The notes under the pieces: model-generated
The model's database searches: none
What the model saw: only the letters and a program-made list of their open reading frames with translations
Told to the model about the DNA's origin: nothing
Shown: positions 31,957-40,583 of the stretch, one piece after another
Numbering within the stretch: position 1 is the first letter of the stretch
Layout: the number at the start of each line of letters is the position of its first letter
DNA from: DATAEY01 sp045805565
Lineage (GTDB): Bacteria; Actinomycetota; Thermoleophilia; Solirubrobacterales; Solirubrobacteraceae
Assembly (NCBI GenBank): GCA_045805565.1
Contig: JBJMKZ010000025.1
Span: 1 to 64,000 of the forward strand
Direction of reading: 5' to 3'
DNA: 64,000 nt
Translations under genes and position numbers: made by a program

Positions 31957-32682
31957 CTAGGCCGCCGCGGGCGGATCGTCGAGATTTATCTCCAGGAAGC
32001 GCTCGACCGACGCCTCCTGGTGGCGCAGCCGCTCGCTCAACTCGCGAGCGCGCTCGGAGGCCACGGAGAAGAAGTCCGCCAGGCACCGATCGGGGTCGTC
32101 GGGGAGCGGATAGACGCGCGTCACGTCCTGCTGCGCGCAGGCGATCCCCAGCGGCGGCCGGCCGGCTGCCAGCGTGCGGGCCTCGCATACCGGCGTCACC
32201 ACCAGGTGGCGCTCGGGCGCGACCAGTGCCACCGGCAGCAGGCGGTAGGCCGGAAGGGTCACGTCGAGCTCCACCGAACGGTTGATCACGACCTCGCCGC
32301 TGGTCGCCTCGTCCAGCGACTCGCGCCAGAGATCGAGCACCGTCTCGGCGCCCACCAGCGCGTCACGCAGCGCTGCCGCCTGCTCGGCATAAAGGCGCTC
32401 GGCCTGGGTCCGGTCCTCGGCGTCGGCCAGGTCGAGGTCGCAGGGAACCCGAAGGAGCTCTTCCGGCGCGACCGACGAGCCCGCCCGCCGCCCGCCCGAC
32501 GTCACGTACGTCTGCAGCGTCGCCAGGTCGCGCCGCCCGTGGAAGATCACGGTCACGGTGTCCGACAGCGGCAGACCCCGGACCCGCAGCGCCACCGCGG
32601 CCGCCGCCTCGGCGTCCAGGAGGGCGCGTCTCAGCAGCTCCTCGGCTGAACTTCGATCGGCTGGATGAGGATCGCCTTCCAT
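31957..32682 (-). CDS. Conserved hypothetical protein
   Basis: The 241-residue protein is acidic, Ala/Glu/Leu-rich and without membrane segments. It contains an N-terminal helical region (about 12-35), a strand-rich middle (VTVIFHGRRDLATLQTYV and SVELDVTLPAYRLLPVALV) and ends in a long helix (ASERARELSERLRHQE). No known motif is visible. It sits between the DUF2384-like gene and the small membrane protein, all on the minus strand. Confidence 0.65.
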   Translation of the reverse strand: MEGDPHPADRSSAEELLRRALLDAEAAAAVALRVRGLPLSDTVTVIFHGRRDLATLQTYVTSGGRRAGSSVAPEELLRVPCDLDLADAEDRTQAERLYAEQAAALRDALVGAETVLDLWRESLDEATSGEVVINRSVELDVTLPAYRLLPVALVAPERHLVVTPVCEARTLAAGRPPLGIACAQQDVTRVYPLPDDPDRCLADFFSVASERARELSERLRHQEASVERFLEINLDDPPAAA

Positions 32683-32771
32683 CGGCCTCCCGCGTCAGGC
32701 ATCGTCAGGGTAAACGCTGACCCGACGGCGCGCGACCGTGCAACGAAAGCGGCGCCGCGGCACGGGGCGGG

Positions 32772-33083
32772 TCAACCCCGGGAGCGCAGCACGAAGCCGC
32801 GCTCCGCCAGCGCCGCCAGCGACTCCTCGAAGGCGACGAAGTCGCGCGCGAGCAGCTGATCGAGCGGCCGCCCCCGCGGGCCGCAGGCCCGGACCCAGCG
32901 GCGCAGGACGACCGGTCCCGCCGTGCGCTGGGCCTCGTCCAGGAGCCCCACCAGGATTCCCACCTCGGGCCGGTGCTCGAGCTGCCCCGACAGCAGGGTC
33001 AGAGCGTCCACGTCGAGGATCGCGCAGAGCTCTTCCTCGGAGAGCCCGAGAAGCTCGATCAGGCGAGTCGCGCGACTCGTCAG
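32772..33083 (-). CDS. Small protein with DUF2384/MbcA-like C-terminal motif, apparent CTG start
   Basis: The 103-residue protein begins with a helical HTH-like segment (RLIELLGLSEEELCAILDV) and contains RPEVGILVGLLDEAQ, then a C-terminal GRPLDQLLARDFVAFEE phrase reminiscent of the ParS/MbcA toxin-binding domain, although no toxin gene is adjacent. The first GTG (33011) would remove the opening helix. CTG 33083 overlaps the prs stop as CTGA (33080-33083), mirroring the ATGA and GTGA junctions elsewhere, and is the preferred start. Moderate confidence in the family. Confidence 0.55.
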   Translation of the reverse strand: MTSRATRLIELLGLSEEELCAILDVDALTLLSGQLEHRPEVGILVGLLDEAQRTAGPVVLRRWVRACGPRGRPLDQLLARDFVAFEESLAALAERGFVLRSRG

Positions 33084-34102
33084 AACAGCTGGTTCTCGCC
33101 GCGGAACACCTCGCTCACCGAGTCGTCGGTGAAGATGCGGCGGATCGAGTCGGTCAGCAGGTCCGCGCAGGTGAGCACCTCGATGTTGTCGGGCTTGCCC
33201 TCCCGCGGGGGGATGGTGTCGGTGACCACGATCTGCTCGAAGCCCGACGAGGCCAGGTTCTCGTAGGCCTCGCCCGAGAACAACCCGTGGGTGGCGGCGG
33301 CATACACCCGCGCCGCGCCCTCGTTCAGCACCGTCTCGGCCGCCGCCTTCAGCGTCCCGGCGGTGTCGATCATGTCATCGACCAGGATCGCGGTCTTGCC
33401 CCTGACGTCGCCGATCACGTAGCCGATCTCGGCCACCTGCTGGGCGGGACGCTCCTTGTTGAGGATCGCCAGCTCCGCCCCGATCTTGGCGGCGAAGTTC
33501 TTGGCCAGCTTCACCCGGCCCGCATCGGGTGACACCACGACCAGGTCGTTGAGGCCCTGGTCGAGGAAGTGCTGCGTGAGCATGAACAGCGCGGTCATGT
33601 GGTCGACTGGCTTGGAGAAGAAACCCTGGATCTGGCCGGAGTGCAGGTCCATGGTCACCACCCGGTCCACGCCCATCGACTCCAGCATGCGCGCCACCGC
33701 GCGGGCGCTGATCGGCTCGCGCGGGGCGGACTTCTTGTCCTGGCGCGAGTAACCGAGCCATGGGGTCACCGCGATCACGCGGTGCGCGGACGCGCCGACC
33801 GCCGCGTCGACCATCAGCAGCAGCTCCATCAGCGCGTCGTTGGCGTTGATGCCGGTCGTCGCGTTCCCGCACGTGGGCTGCACGATGAACACATCGGCGC
33901 CGCGGATCGACTCCTCGTAGCGGCAGTAGACCTCGCCGTCGGAGAAGGTCCTCAGCGTCACGGCGCCCAGGTCGACGTCGAGCTTGCGGGCGATCCGGTA
34001 GCCGAGCTCCGGATTGGCGCGCCCCGAGACCAGCATGAGGCGCTTGCCGTAGTTGAGTTCCAGGCTCGACCGCAGCTGGGGCCGCGGCTGGACGACGCTC
34101 AT
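33080..34102 (-). CDS. prs: Ribose-phosphate pyrophosphokinase
   Basis: This 340-residue enzyme makes PRPP from ribose 5-phosphate and ATP. Visible are FSDGEVYCRYEESIRG, the catalytic RQDKKSAPREPISARAVA flexible loop, the metal/ribose segment TMDLHSGQIQGFF, VVVSPDAGRVKLAK and the PRPP-binding ILVDDMIDTAGTL. The start at ATG 34102 follows GGGGAG. It lies between glmU and the small DUF2384-like gene, a conserved glmU-prs-ctc-pth neighbourhood. Confidence 0.96.
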   Translation of the reverse strand: MSVVQPRPQLRSSLELNYGKRLMLVSGRANPELGYRIARKLDVDLGAVTLRTFSDGEVYCRYEESIRGADVFIVQPTCGNATTGINANDALMELLLMVDAAVGASAHRVIAVTPWLGYSRQDKKSAPREPISARAVARMLESMGVDRVVTMDLHSGQIQGFFSKPVDHMTALFMLTQHFLDQGLNDLVVVSPDAGRVKLAKNFAAKIGAELAILNKERPAQQVAEIGYVIGDVRGKTAILVDDMIDTAGTLKAAAETVLNEGAARVYAAATHGLFSGEAYENLASSGFEQIVVTDTIPPREGKPDNIEVLTCADLLTDSIRRIFTDDSVSEVFRGENQLF

Positions 34103-34135
34103 CTCCCCTCGCAGTCTACGCCGCGATTCCGACGG

Positions 34136-35515
34136 TCACGAGTCCTTGCGCCGCTTGCGGTCGGCGTATCCCTCCACGTTGCGCTGACGGGCGCGCCCGA
34201 TCGCCAGCGCGCCGTCCGGGACGTCCTCGGTGACCACCGAGCCGGCCGCCGTCCAGGCGTCGTCGCCCACCTCCACCGGGGCCACGAAGGCGGTGTCGAC
34301 GCCGCTGCGCACACGGGCGCCGATCCGCGTGCGCTGCTTGCGAAGCCCGTCGTAGTTGGCGGTGATCGTTCCAGCGCCCAGGTTGGAGCCCTCCCCCACC
34401 TCGGCATCGCCCACGTAGGACAGGTGGGGGACCTTGGCGCCGGCGCCGATCCGCGAGTTCTTGATCTCGACGAACGTCCCCACCTTGGCGCCCGGCTCGA
34501 GGTCGGCCCCGGGGCGCAGGTAGGCGAAGGGGCCGACGGTGGCGCCGGCGGCGACGCGGCACTCGACCAGGTAGGAGTGGGGCACCGTCACGCCGTCGCC
34601 GAGCTCCGAGTCGATCAGCGTGGTCAGCGGCCCGATCCTGCAACCCGCTGCGGCCCGGGTGCGACCGCGCAGGAACGAGGATGGCTCGATCACGGTGTCG
34701 CCTCCGAGCTCCACCCCGGCGTCGATCACCGTGCTGGCGGGATCCACGATCGTCACGCCCGCCCGCATGTGGCGCTCGTGGATGCGACGCTGGACCAGGG
34801 CGCGCGCCGCCGCCAGGTCCGCGCGGTCATTGACGCCCAGCAGCAGCGACGGGTCGTCGATCTCGAACGCCGCGACGGTGCCGCCGCCGTCACGAAGCAC
34901 CGGGATCACGTCCGGCAGGTAGTACTCGCCCTGGGCGTTGTCGGCCCTGAGCTTTCCCAGCGCGTCGAGCAGCGGCTCGCCGTCGAAGGCGAACAGGCCG
35001 GTGTTCACCTCGCGGATGGCCAGCTCGTCCTCGGTCGCGTCGTCGGCGTGCTTGGTCTCCACCACCCGCTCGACGGACCCGTCCGGGGCGCGCACGACGC
35101 GGCCGTAGCCGTCGGGGGGATCGACCTCCATGACGGCCATGGTGGCGGCCGCCTGCCCGTCGGCGTGGGCCGCGGCGAGCGCGCACACCACCTCTCCGGT
35201 GACCAGCGGCGCGTCGCCCGCCAGGACGACCACCGGCGCGCCGCGCTCGATGTGCTCGGCGGCGGCCCGCACCGCGTCACCGGTGCCGCACGGATCCGCC
35301 TGCACCGCCAGCGCCACGCCCTGCGGAACGTGTCCCTCCAGCGCGCGCTGGGGACCATCCACCACCACGACTTGCCCGGCACCCGAGTCGAGGGCAGCCT
35401 GGATCGTCCAGCCCACCATCGGGCGGCCGCAGATCTCGTGCAGCATCTTCGGCGTGGCCGAGCGCATCCGGGTCCCCAGCCCGGCGGCGAGGATCACGAC
35501 GGTGGGGGCTTTCAC
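34136..35515 (-). CDS. glmU: Bifunctional N-acetylglucosamine-1-phosphate uridyltransferase / glucosamine-1-phosphate acetyltransferase
   Basis: This 459-residue protein makes UDP-GlcNAc for peptidoglycan. The N-terminal nucleotidyltransferase has LAAGLGTRMRSATPKML and the DAPLV phrase; the C-terminal left-handed beta helix (about 250-450) has hexapeptide repeats and the acetyltransferase loop (TITANYDGLRKQRT). The start is GTG 35515. TAGCAT (35523-35528, minus strand) ends 7 bases upstream, so the mRNA is probably leaderless. prs follows 33 bases downstream. Confidence 0.96.
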   Translation of the reverse strand: MKAPTVVILAAGLGTRMRSATPKMLHEICGRPMVGWTIQAALDSGAGQVVVVDGPQRALEGHVPQGVALAVQADPCGTGDAVRAAAEHIERGAPVVVLAGDAPLVTGEVVCALAAAHADGQAAATMAVMEVDPPDGYGRVVRAPDGSVERVVETKHADDATEDELAIREVNTGLFAFDGEPLLDALGKLRADNAQGEYYLPDVIPVLRDGGGTVAAFEIDDPSLLLGVNDRADLAAARALVQRRIHERHMRAGVTIVDPASTVIDAGVELGGDTVIEPSSFLRGRTRAAAGCRIGPLTTLIDSELGDGVTVPHSYLVECRVAAGATVGPFAYLRPGADLEPGAKVGTFVEIKNSRIGAGAKVPHLSYVGDAEVGEGSNLGAGTITANYDGLRKQRTRIGARVRSGVDTAFVAPVEVGDDAWTAAGSVVTEDVPDGALAIGRARQRNVEGYADRKRRKDS

Positions 35516-35522
35516 CCAGCGG

Positions 35523-35528
35523 ATGCTA
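35523..35528 (-). promoter_or_regulatory. -10 box, leaderless glmU promoter
   Basis: TAGCAT on the minus strand, with 7 bases to GTG 35515. No ribosome site can fit. Confidence 0.45.
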
Positions 35529-35604
35529 GCCGCGATCCCGCCACCCCCGTGATCCAGCCCGCGCGTGACGCCCGGCGCGTCGCGGGGGAGCCACCCGCGG
35601 CACC

Positions 35605-35610
35605 TAGTAT
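35605..35610 (+). promoter_or_regulatory. -10 box of the tRNA-Gln promoter
   Basis: TAGTAT lies 15 bases before the tRNA 5' end. No good -35 box is seen. The remaining gap 35529-35604 shows nothing else. Confidence 0.4.
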
Positions 35611-35625
35611 GGGTGGCGCGGTCCC

Positions 35626-35698
35626 TGGGGGGTGGTCTAGTTGGTCAAGACACTGGGTTTTGGTCCCAGAGACCGGGGTTCGATTCCCTGCCCCCCAG
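35626..35698 (+). tRNA. tRNA-Gln (anticodon TTG)
   Basis: A full cloverleaf can be folded: acceptor TGGGGGG pairs with CCCCCCA, the D stem GTCT pairs with AGAC, the anticodon stem CTGGG pairs with CCCAG around loop TTTTGGT (anticodon TTG), and the T stem CGGGG/CCCTG surrounds TTCGATT. The discriminator is G and CCA is not encoded. The anticodon TTG reads CAA/CAG glutamine codons. Confidence 0.95.
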
Positions 35699-35759
35699 CT
35701 CGGCCCCGAGCCCCCGCGCCAGCGCGGCGTGACCAGCGGACCCGGCCCCGGCGCCCGGC

Positions 35760-36554
35760 TTAGCCCTCGAAGCGATAGACGATGCCTGCAGCCGGCAGAT
35801 CCACGCCCTCGAGGGCCGGGACCGCGGCGGCGAGCACGGCCGCGAAGCGGGCGCTGCTCTCCCCCATCAGGCGGATCATCTCGGCGGGCGGGGTCGCGAC
35901 CGGCTTGACCCCGTTCGCGTAATCGGTCGGGAAGCCCATCAGCGCGTACGGGAGCTCGAGCTCGCCGGCCAGGACCGTCTCGGCCCCGGCGGTCTGGCTC
36001 ACCGCGGTGACGCCGGCGGCAGCCAATGCTGCGATCTCGCTGCGGGTGTTGAACCGTGGGCCGTCGACGTGCCCGTAGCAGCCCCCGTCGCGCCCCTCCA
36101 CGCCCGCCCGCGCCGCCGCCTCCACCAGCGCTGTTCGCAGCGGCTCGGAGAACGGACGCTCGTAGATCCAGTGTCCTCGACGCGGGTCTCCGGCGCGGTC
36201 GTAGAAGGTGCACAGCGAGCCGTCGGGCAGCCGGTTGACCGGAAAGTGCAGGTCGTCGAAGAACAGGAGGCTGCCCAGCGCCACGTCGCCGTCCACCGCG
36301 CCGCAGGCCGTGCACCCGATCGTGCAGTCGGCGCCCAGCTCCTTGAGCGCGAACAGGTTCGCGCGGTGGTTGATGTGGTTGGAGAGGCGCGCGTGGCCCT
36401 CGCCGTGGCGCGAGACGTGGAGGACGCTCGCGCCGGCGAACCTGCCCCGGGTGACCGGCGCGCGTCCGTACGGCGTGTCCACCTCGCCCGTCGACTCCAC
36501 CTCGAGGCCGGGCAGCGAGTAGGTCCCCGACCCGGTGACGATCCCGACCAGCAT
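35760..36554 (-). CDS. S-methyl-5'-thioadenosine/inosine phosphorylase family protein
   Basis: The 264-residue protein belongs to the MTAP/PNP phosphorylase family: GIVTGSGTYSLPG at the N-terminus, the phosphate-site HVSRHGEGHARLSNHINHRANL, GCTACGAVDGD, and GPRFNTRSEIAAL then MGFPTDYANG in the base-binding part. It would phosphorolyse methylthioadenosine or a related purine nucleoside in salvage. Which nucleoside it prefers is not visible. The start is ATG 36554, with a TAGGAT-like box about 10 bases upstream. Confidence 0.88.
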   Translation of the reverse strand: MLVGIVTGSGTYSLPGLEVESTGEVDTPYGRAPVTRGRFAGASVLHVSRHGEGHARLSNHINHRANLFALKELGADCTIGCTACGAVDGDVALGSLLFFDDLHFPVNRLPDGSLCTFYDRAGDPRRGHWIYERPFSEPLRTALVEAAARAGVEGRDGGCYGHVDGPRFNTRSEIAALAAAGVTAVSQTAGAETVLAGELELPYALMGFPTDYANGVKPVATPPAEMIRLMGESSARFAAVLAAAVPALEGVDLPAAGIVYRFEG

Positions 36555-36618
36555 CCGGGCGCATCCTATGAGCCGGAAGCCATGGCGACGACATGCCGCC
36601 GCCCGCCCGCGCGGCCGG

Positions 36619-37887
36619 CTAGCGCATCTGGCGCCCGGGCACCCGTCCGGCCTCCGCCCCCGTCTCGGTGGCGGGGCCGCGCGGGGTGGCGATGCCCAGC
36701 ACGCGCATCGCCTTCAGCCCCAGCGACAGCTTCTCCCGTCCCTCGCTGGAGCCGACGTCCAGCCCCGCGAGCTCGCGGACCCGCTCGAGCCGGTAGCGGA
36801 TCGTGTGACGGTGCGTGTACATCCGCTGGGCGGTCTGGGCGACGTTGCCGTCGCACTCCAGGAAGGTCTCGAGCGTGGGCACCAGCCCGGTCTCGTACTG
36901 CTCGTCGTAGGCGACCAGCGGCTCGACGGTGTCGGCGTAGAAGCGCTGGATCTCGGTCGGATCGTCGATCATCACCGAGAGCAGCAGCAGGTACGCGCCC
37001 AGGCCGGCGAAATCGAGCACGTCATGGTCGGGGTCGGACTCCGCGACCGTCGCCGCCAGCAGCGCCTCGTGAGCGGCGCGGTGCAGCTTCTGGGGGTCAC
37101 CCGCCGCGCGGCTGCGCCCGACCGCGAAGGTGAAGCCGCGCAGGTTGGCCTCGAGCTCGCGCAGGACACTCTCCACCGCGCGGCGGGCGAGCGCCTCGTC
37201 CGGGTCGGGGACCAGCACCAGCACCTCGGCGGCGCGAGCGTCGGACCGATCGACCAGGGCGGTGATGGCGTCCGCCACGGCGGCGCGGGCGCCGCGCTCG
37301 CTGACGGTCAGCATCCGTGACCGCCAGTCCTCGTCGGCGGGGGCCAGCGGGTGGGCACGGGCGGCGATCACGCTCCCGCCGCGCCCGACGTCGATGCCGA
37401 GGTCGCGGCCTCGAGCGACGAGCGCCCCACGGTCGGCGGGCTCGCGCTCGAGCAGCTCATGCAGGAAGGTGGCGGCGGCCTGTTCGGAGGCGCGGCCCGG
37501 GGCTCGAGAACGGTCCGCCTCCCCGGCGAGAAGCGGGCGCAGCACCGACAGCAGCGCGGGCGACGGCGTCCCCGAGCGCGGGCGCATGCGCAGGCGGCCG
37601 ACCAGCTCGTCGCGCAGGCGCAGCTCGATCGTCTGGACGCCCGCGCCGCCCGCGTTCAGGGAGCCCTCGTCGGCCTTCGAGCGGGCGGCGACCGCCAGCA
37701 CCGCGCCACCGGGATCGGAGAGCAGGAGGCTGGCGTCGAGGGCTCGTGCCGCCGCCCGCACGACCTCGGGCAGGCCGGCGCCGGCCTCCACGGCCGCGGA
37801 GACCTCCTCGAGCGCGCCGAGCTCCGACTCCTCCGGCGCCGCGTGGGCTGGCGCGGTGTCACGCACGCGCCGCGCCGGCGAGGACAT
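36619..37887 (-). CDS. PucR/CdaR-family transcriptional regulator
   Basis: The 422-residue protein has an N-terminal GAF-like sensory region (about 20-130), a CdaR GGDEF-like middle domain (about 160-290, FAVGRSRAAGD) and a C-terminal PucR HTH (about 345-400) with ETFLECDGNVAQTAQRM and THRHTIRYRLERV. Such proteins control purine, amino-acid or other catabolic genes. It lies between the MTA phosphorylase and enoyl-CoA hydratase genes. TAGACT (37894-37899, minus strand) ends 6 bases before ATG 37887, indicating a leaderless transcript. Confidence 0.9.
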   Translation of the reverse strand: MSSPARRVRDTAPAHAAPEESELGALEEVSAAVEAGAGLPEVVRAAARALDASLLLSDPGGAVLAVAARSKADEGSLNAGGAGVQTIELRLRDELVGRLRMRPRSGTPSPALLSVLRPLLAGEADRSRAPGRASEQAAATFLHELLEREPADRGALVARGRDLGIDVGRGGSVIAARAHPLAPADEDWRSRMLTVSERGARAAVADAITALVDRSDARAAEVLVLVPDPDEALARRAVESVLRELEANLRGFTFAVGRSRAAGDPQKLHRAAHEALLAATVAESDPDHDVLDFAGLGAYLLLLSVMIDDPTEIQRFYADTVEPLVAYDEQYETGLVPTLETFLECDGNVAQTAQRMYTHRHTIRYRLERVRELAGLDVGSSEGREKLSLGLKAMRVLGIATPRGPATETGAEAGRVPGRQMR

Positions 37888-37893
37888 GCGGAC

Positions 37894-37899
37894 AGTCTA
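37894..37899 (-). promoter_or_regulatory. -10 box, leaderless PucR promoter
   Basis: TAGACT on the minus strand, with 6 bases to ATG 37887. Confidence 0.45.
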
Positions 37900-37916
37900 G
37901 GGACCGCGGGTCGCGG

Positions 37917-38726
37917 TCAGAGGCCGTGGTGCTCCCAGCGCGGGGGCTCCCCGGCCTTGAAGGCGGCCGCGCCGATCCGGTGCGAGTCGTGGCGCATGAA
38001 CATCGAGACGACCATCTCGGCCTCGATGCGCAGGCGCTCCTCCAGGGTGCGCCCCACGCCCCGCACTACGCACTCCTTGTCGGAGCGGATCGCGCCCTGG
38101 GGCAGCTCGGCAATCTGGTGCGCCAGCTCCCGGGCGCGGGCCAGCGCGCGTCCGGGCGCGACGACCTCGTTGACCAGCCCGATCCTCTCCGCCTCGCGAG
38201 CGTCGATTCGCCGTCCGGTGATGATCAGTTCCATGGCGCGGGCGAACCCGACCACCAGCGGAAGCCTCGCGGTGAGGCCGTCGCCGCCGACGATGTTCCA
38301 GCGCCGCTCCAGCGCGCCGAACTCGGCGTTCTCCGCCGCGACCCGGATGTCGGCCAGAAGGGCGGTCTCCAGCCCCGCCGCGAAGGCGTAGCCGTTCACA
38401 GCCGCGATCACGGGCTTGAACACGTCCACCCGACGGGTGTAGCCGCAGGGCCCCGGATCGTTGTAGAGGCCGCTGCGAAAGCGATCGAAGTCGCCGACGT
38501 CCTCCAGCGCGGCGGCCTCGCCGAGGTCCCAGCCGGCACAGAACGTCGTCTCGCCGGCGCCGGTGATCACCAGCACGAACGCGTCGTCGTCGTCGCGGAA
38601 GCGCTGCCAGGCGTGCTGCAGCTCGCGGGCCATCGCGCGGTTGATCGCGTTGTGCTGATCGGGCCGGTCGTAGACCAGGGTCACGACGTGCCCGTCCTGC
38701 TGGTAGGTGAGGTGCTGGTAGTCCAT
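37917..38726 (-). CDS. Enoyl-CoA hydratase/isomerase family protein
   Basis: The 269-residue crotonase has the oxyanion-hole segments TTFCAGWDLGEA and AAVNGYAFAAGLE. The two usual acid positions are occupied: Glu in AAGLETALLADIRVA and Glu in FGALERRWNIVGGDG, so hydratase activity is feasible. ATG 38726 (MDYQHLTY) is chosen over an upstream GTG. It may act with the acyl-CoA dehydrogenase encoded 35 kb away, which is an inference from function only. Confidence 0.9.
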   Translation of the reverse strand: MDYQHLTYQQDGHVVTLVYDRPDQHNAINRAMARELQHAWQRFRDDDDAFVLVITGAGETTFCAGWDLGEAAALEDVGDFDRFRSGLYNDPGPCGYTRRVDVFKPVIAAVNGYAFAAGLETALLADIRVAAENAEFGALERRWNIVGGDGLTARLPLVVGFARAMELIITGRRIDAREAERIGLVNEVVAPGRALARARELAHQIAELPQGAIRSDKECVVRGVGRTLEERLRIEAEMVVSMFMRHDSHRIGAAAFKAGEPPRWEHHGL

Positions 38727-38769
38727 GGCCGCGGAGGCTATGCCGCCGCGGGCCACGGTGCGCGGCGCG

Positions 38770-38991
38770 CTAGCCGATCCGATCCCAGAAGTAGATGACC
38801 GTCACTCCCATCGCGACTCCGGCACCCAGGAAGGAGACGAGCACGTAGAGCGACAGGAACACCGCCGCGGCGCGTTCCCAGCCGCGGGTGTATGCGGACC
38901 ACGCCGGAATGAGGACCCACCCGACGAAGGCGGTCAGCGAGAACACCCCGGCGCAGGCCGCGACGAAGTAGGTGATCGCGGTGTTGCTCAT
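38770..38991 (-). CDS. Small two-span membrane protein at the end of the metG operon
   Basis: The 73-residue protein has two hydrophobic spans (about 5-27, ITYFVAACAGVFSLTAFVG, and about 45-68, LSLYVLVSFLGAGVAMGVTV) around a short basic loop. Its ATG overlaps the stop of the DedA/PAP2 gene (ATGA), so it is the last member of the overlapping gene row. The function is unknown. Confidence 0.65.
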   Translation of the reverse strand: MSNTAITYFVAACAGVFSLTAFVGWVLIPAWSAYTRGWERAAAVFLSLYVLVSFLGAGVAMGVTVIYFWDRIG

Positions 38992-40583
38992 GGCTGGCGC
39001 GGATTCTGCCGGATGAAGGCGACGATCACCGCCACCAGCCCGCAAGCACCGAACACGGCCGCGCCCAGCGCCCAGCCGGCCAGGACGTCCGACAGGTAGT
39101 GGACGTGCAGATAGACGCGCGTCAGCCCGATCGCGACGGCCAGAACCAGCGCGAAGACCACCCAGCCCGCGCGGTGCACGAAGCTGGGCAATACCCGCAC
39201 CATCGCCAGCACGATCGCCACGTAGGCGACGGCGTAGGCCGCATGACCCGAGGGAAAGCTCGAGCCGGATGCCGCGACCAGCCCGTCGCCGGGGCGCGGG
39301 CGTGCCTCCAACGCCTTGGCCAGGTTCACGGCGCCCCAGGTCGCCAGGAAGCCGACCAGCAGCGTCAGGGCCACGATGGGCTCCCGGCGCCACAACAGGT
39401 ACGCGGCCGCCGCGACGATCGCCGCGCCGACGACCTGGGTCGAGCCGAGAACCGTGAGCGCTCTGGCGGCGGCGATTCCGGCTCCCGAACGAAGCGAGGC
39501 GGCGCCGTCGAACGCCGTCCCGTCGAACAGGAACCTCTGGTCGGCCCCGACGTCGACCGCGAGAGCGGCGAACACGTAGCCGCCGACCAGCGCCACCGCC
39601 AGCAGCGTGGTGAGCTCCAGGCCGAGCTCTCCGGGCGTGAGCCGCTCCCACAGGAAGCGCAGCGGTCCCGCCGAGCGCTGCGCCACCGGCCGGATGACGC
39701 GCGCGTGCAGTGGCCGCACGATGCGCGCCACCGGGCGCAGGGGCGGACGCTGCGACTGCTCGTCGATCCAGGTCCGCGCACGTTCCCGGTTGCGCGGCAC
39801 GCGCAGGTAGCGGTAGAGCGCGATCGCGCCCACCACGACGGCGATGACCGTGCCGAGCGCGAATGCCCCGCGCTTGGCGATCGTCACCACCTGGCCGAAC
39901 GACTGCCAGAAGATGTAGCCGATCAGGCAGAAGGTGGTGGCCCACAGCCCGGCGCTGACCACGTCATAGGGGATGAAGCGCCCGAACGGCATGCGCGAGG
40001 CGCCGGCGATGAACGGCGCCATCGCTCGCACCAGCCCGATGAAGCGCCCGAACAGGATCGTCTTGCCGCCGTGGCGGTCGAAGAACCCCTCGACCTGCTC
40101 CAGCCGGCGGCGGGTGATCCTGACCCTCGGGCCGTGGCGCAGCATGAACCCGCGCCCGAGCTTGCGGCCCAGGAAGAACGAGGTGGTGTCGCCCGCGACC
40201 GCGCACGCCCAGACCAGCCCGATCAGCGGGACGATGCGGATCTGCCCCTGGGCGGCCACCACGCCGCCGAACATGACGGTGAACTCGCCCGGCGCGACGA
40301 GGCCGATGAACGCCCCCGTCTCCAGGAACGCCATCACCCCCACCAGCGCATAGGTGTAGGGGCCGAGGGTGCTGCCCACCGAGCGGATCACCGCCTCGAG
40401 GTCGGGCGGATGCACGAGCCCACTGCCGTACAGCGCCAGGCCGGCGGCGGCGATCACCGCCAGCACGCGGTTCTCGTTCGACAGACGCCGCCACCGCCAG
40501 GCGGCGAAGGCGACCAGGGCGATCGCCACTACGAGGGGACCGGGCCGCAGCGCCGCCAGCACGGCGGGGGAGGCGGGGCTCAC
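38988..40583 (-). CDS. DedA (SNARE-associated) - PAP2 phosphatase fusion membrane protein
   Basis: The 531-residue protein fuses a DedA/VTT domain (about 30-240: FLETGAFIGLVAPGEF, GDTTSFFLGRKLGRG, FIGLVRAMAPFIAG) to a PAP2-type phosphatase (about 320-520) with the three signature motifs KALEARPRP, PSGHAAY and R.YLHVHYLSDV. The first domain family moves undecaprenyl phosphate or other lipids, and the second dephosphorylates lipid pyrophosphates. A fusion could couple flipping with dephosphorylation. GTG 40583 overlaps the ispE stop. Confidence 0.88.
   Translation of the reverse strand: MSPASPAVLAALRPGPLVVAIALVAFAAWRWRRLSNENRVLAVIAAAGLALYGSGLVHPPDLEAVIRSVGSTLGPYTYALVGVMAFLETGAFIGLVAPGEFTVMFGGVVAAQGQIRIVPLIGLVWACAVAGDTTSFFLGRKLGRGFMLRHGPRVRITRRRLEQVEGFFDRHGGKTILFGRFIGLVRAMAPFIAGASRMPFGRFIPYDVVSAGLWATTFCLIGYIFWQSFGQVVTIAKRGAFALGTVIAVVVGAIALYRYLRVPRNRERARTWIDEQSQRPPLRPVARIVRPLHARVIRPVAQRSAGPLRFLWERLTPGELGLELTTLLAVALVGGYVFAALAVDVGADQRFLFDGTAFDGAASLRSGAGIAAARALTVLGSTQVVGAAIVAAAAYLLWRREPIVALTLLVGFLATWGAVNLAKALEARPRPGDGLVAASGSSFPSGHAAYAVAYVAIVLAMVRVLPSFVHRAGWVVFALVLAVAIGLTRVYLHVHYLSDVLAGWALGAAVFGACGLVAVIVAFIRQNPRQP

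Noticed and set aside
32772..33083. MbcA/ParS-type antitoxin of a toxin-antitoxin system
   Set aside because: The C-terminal phrase is suggestive, but no RES- or other toxin-type gene is adjacent; the neighbours are prs and an unrelated hypothetical gene.
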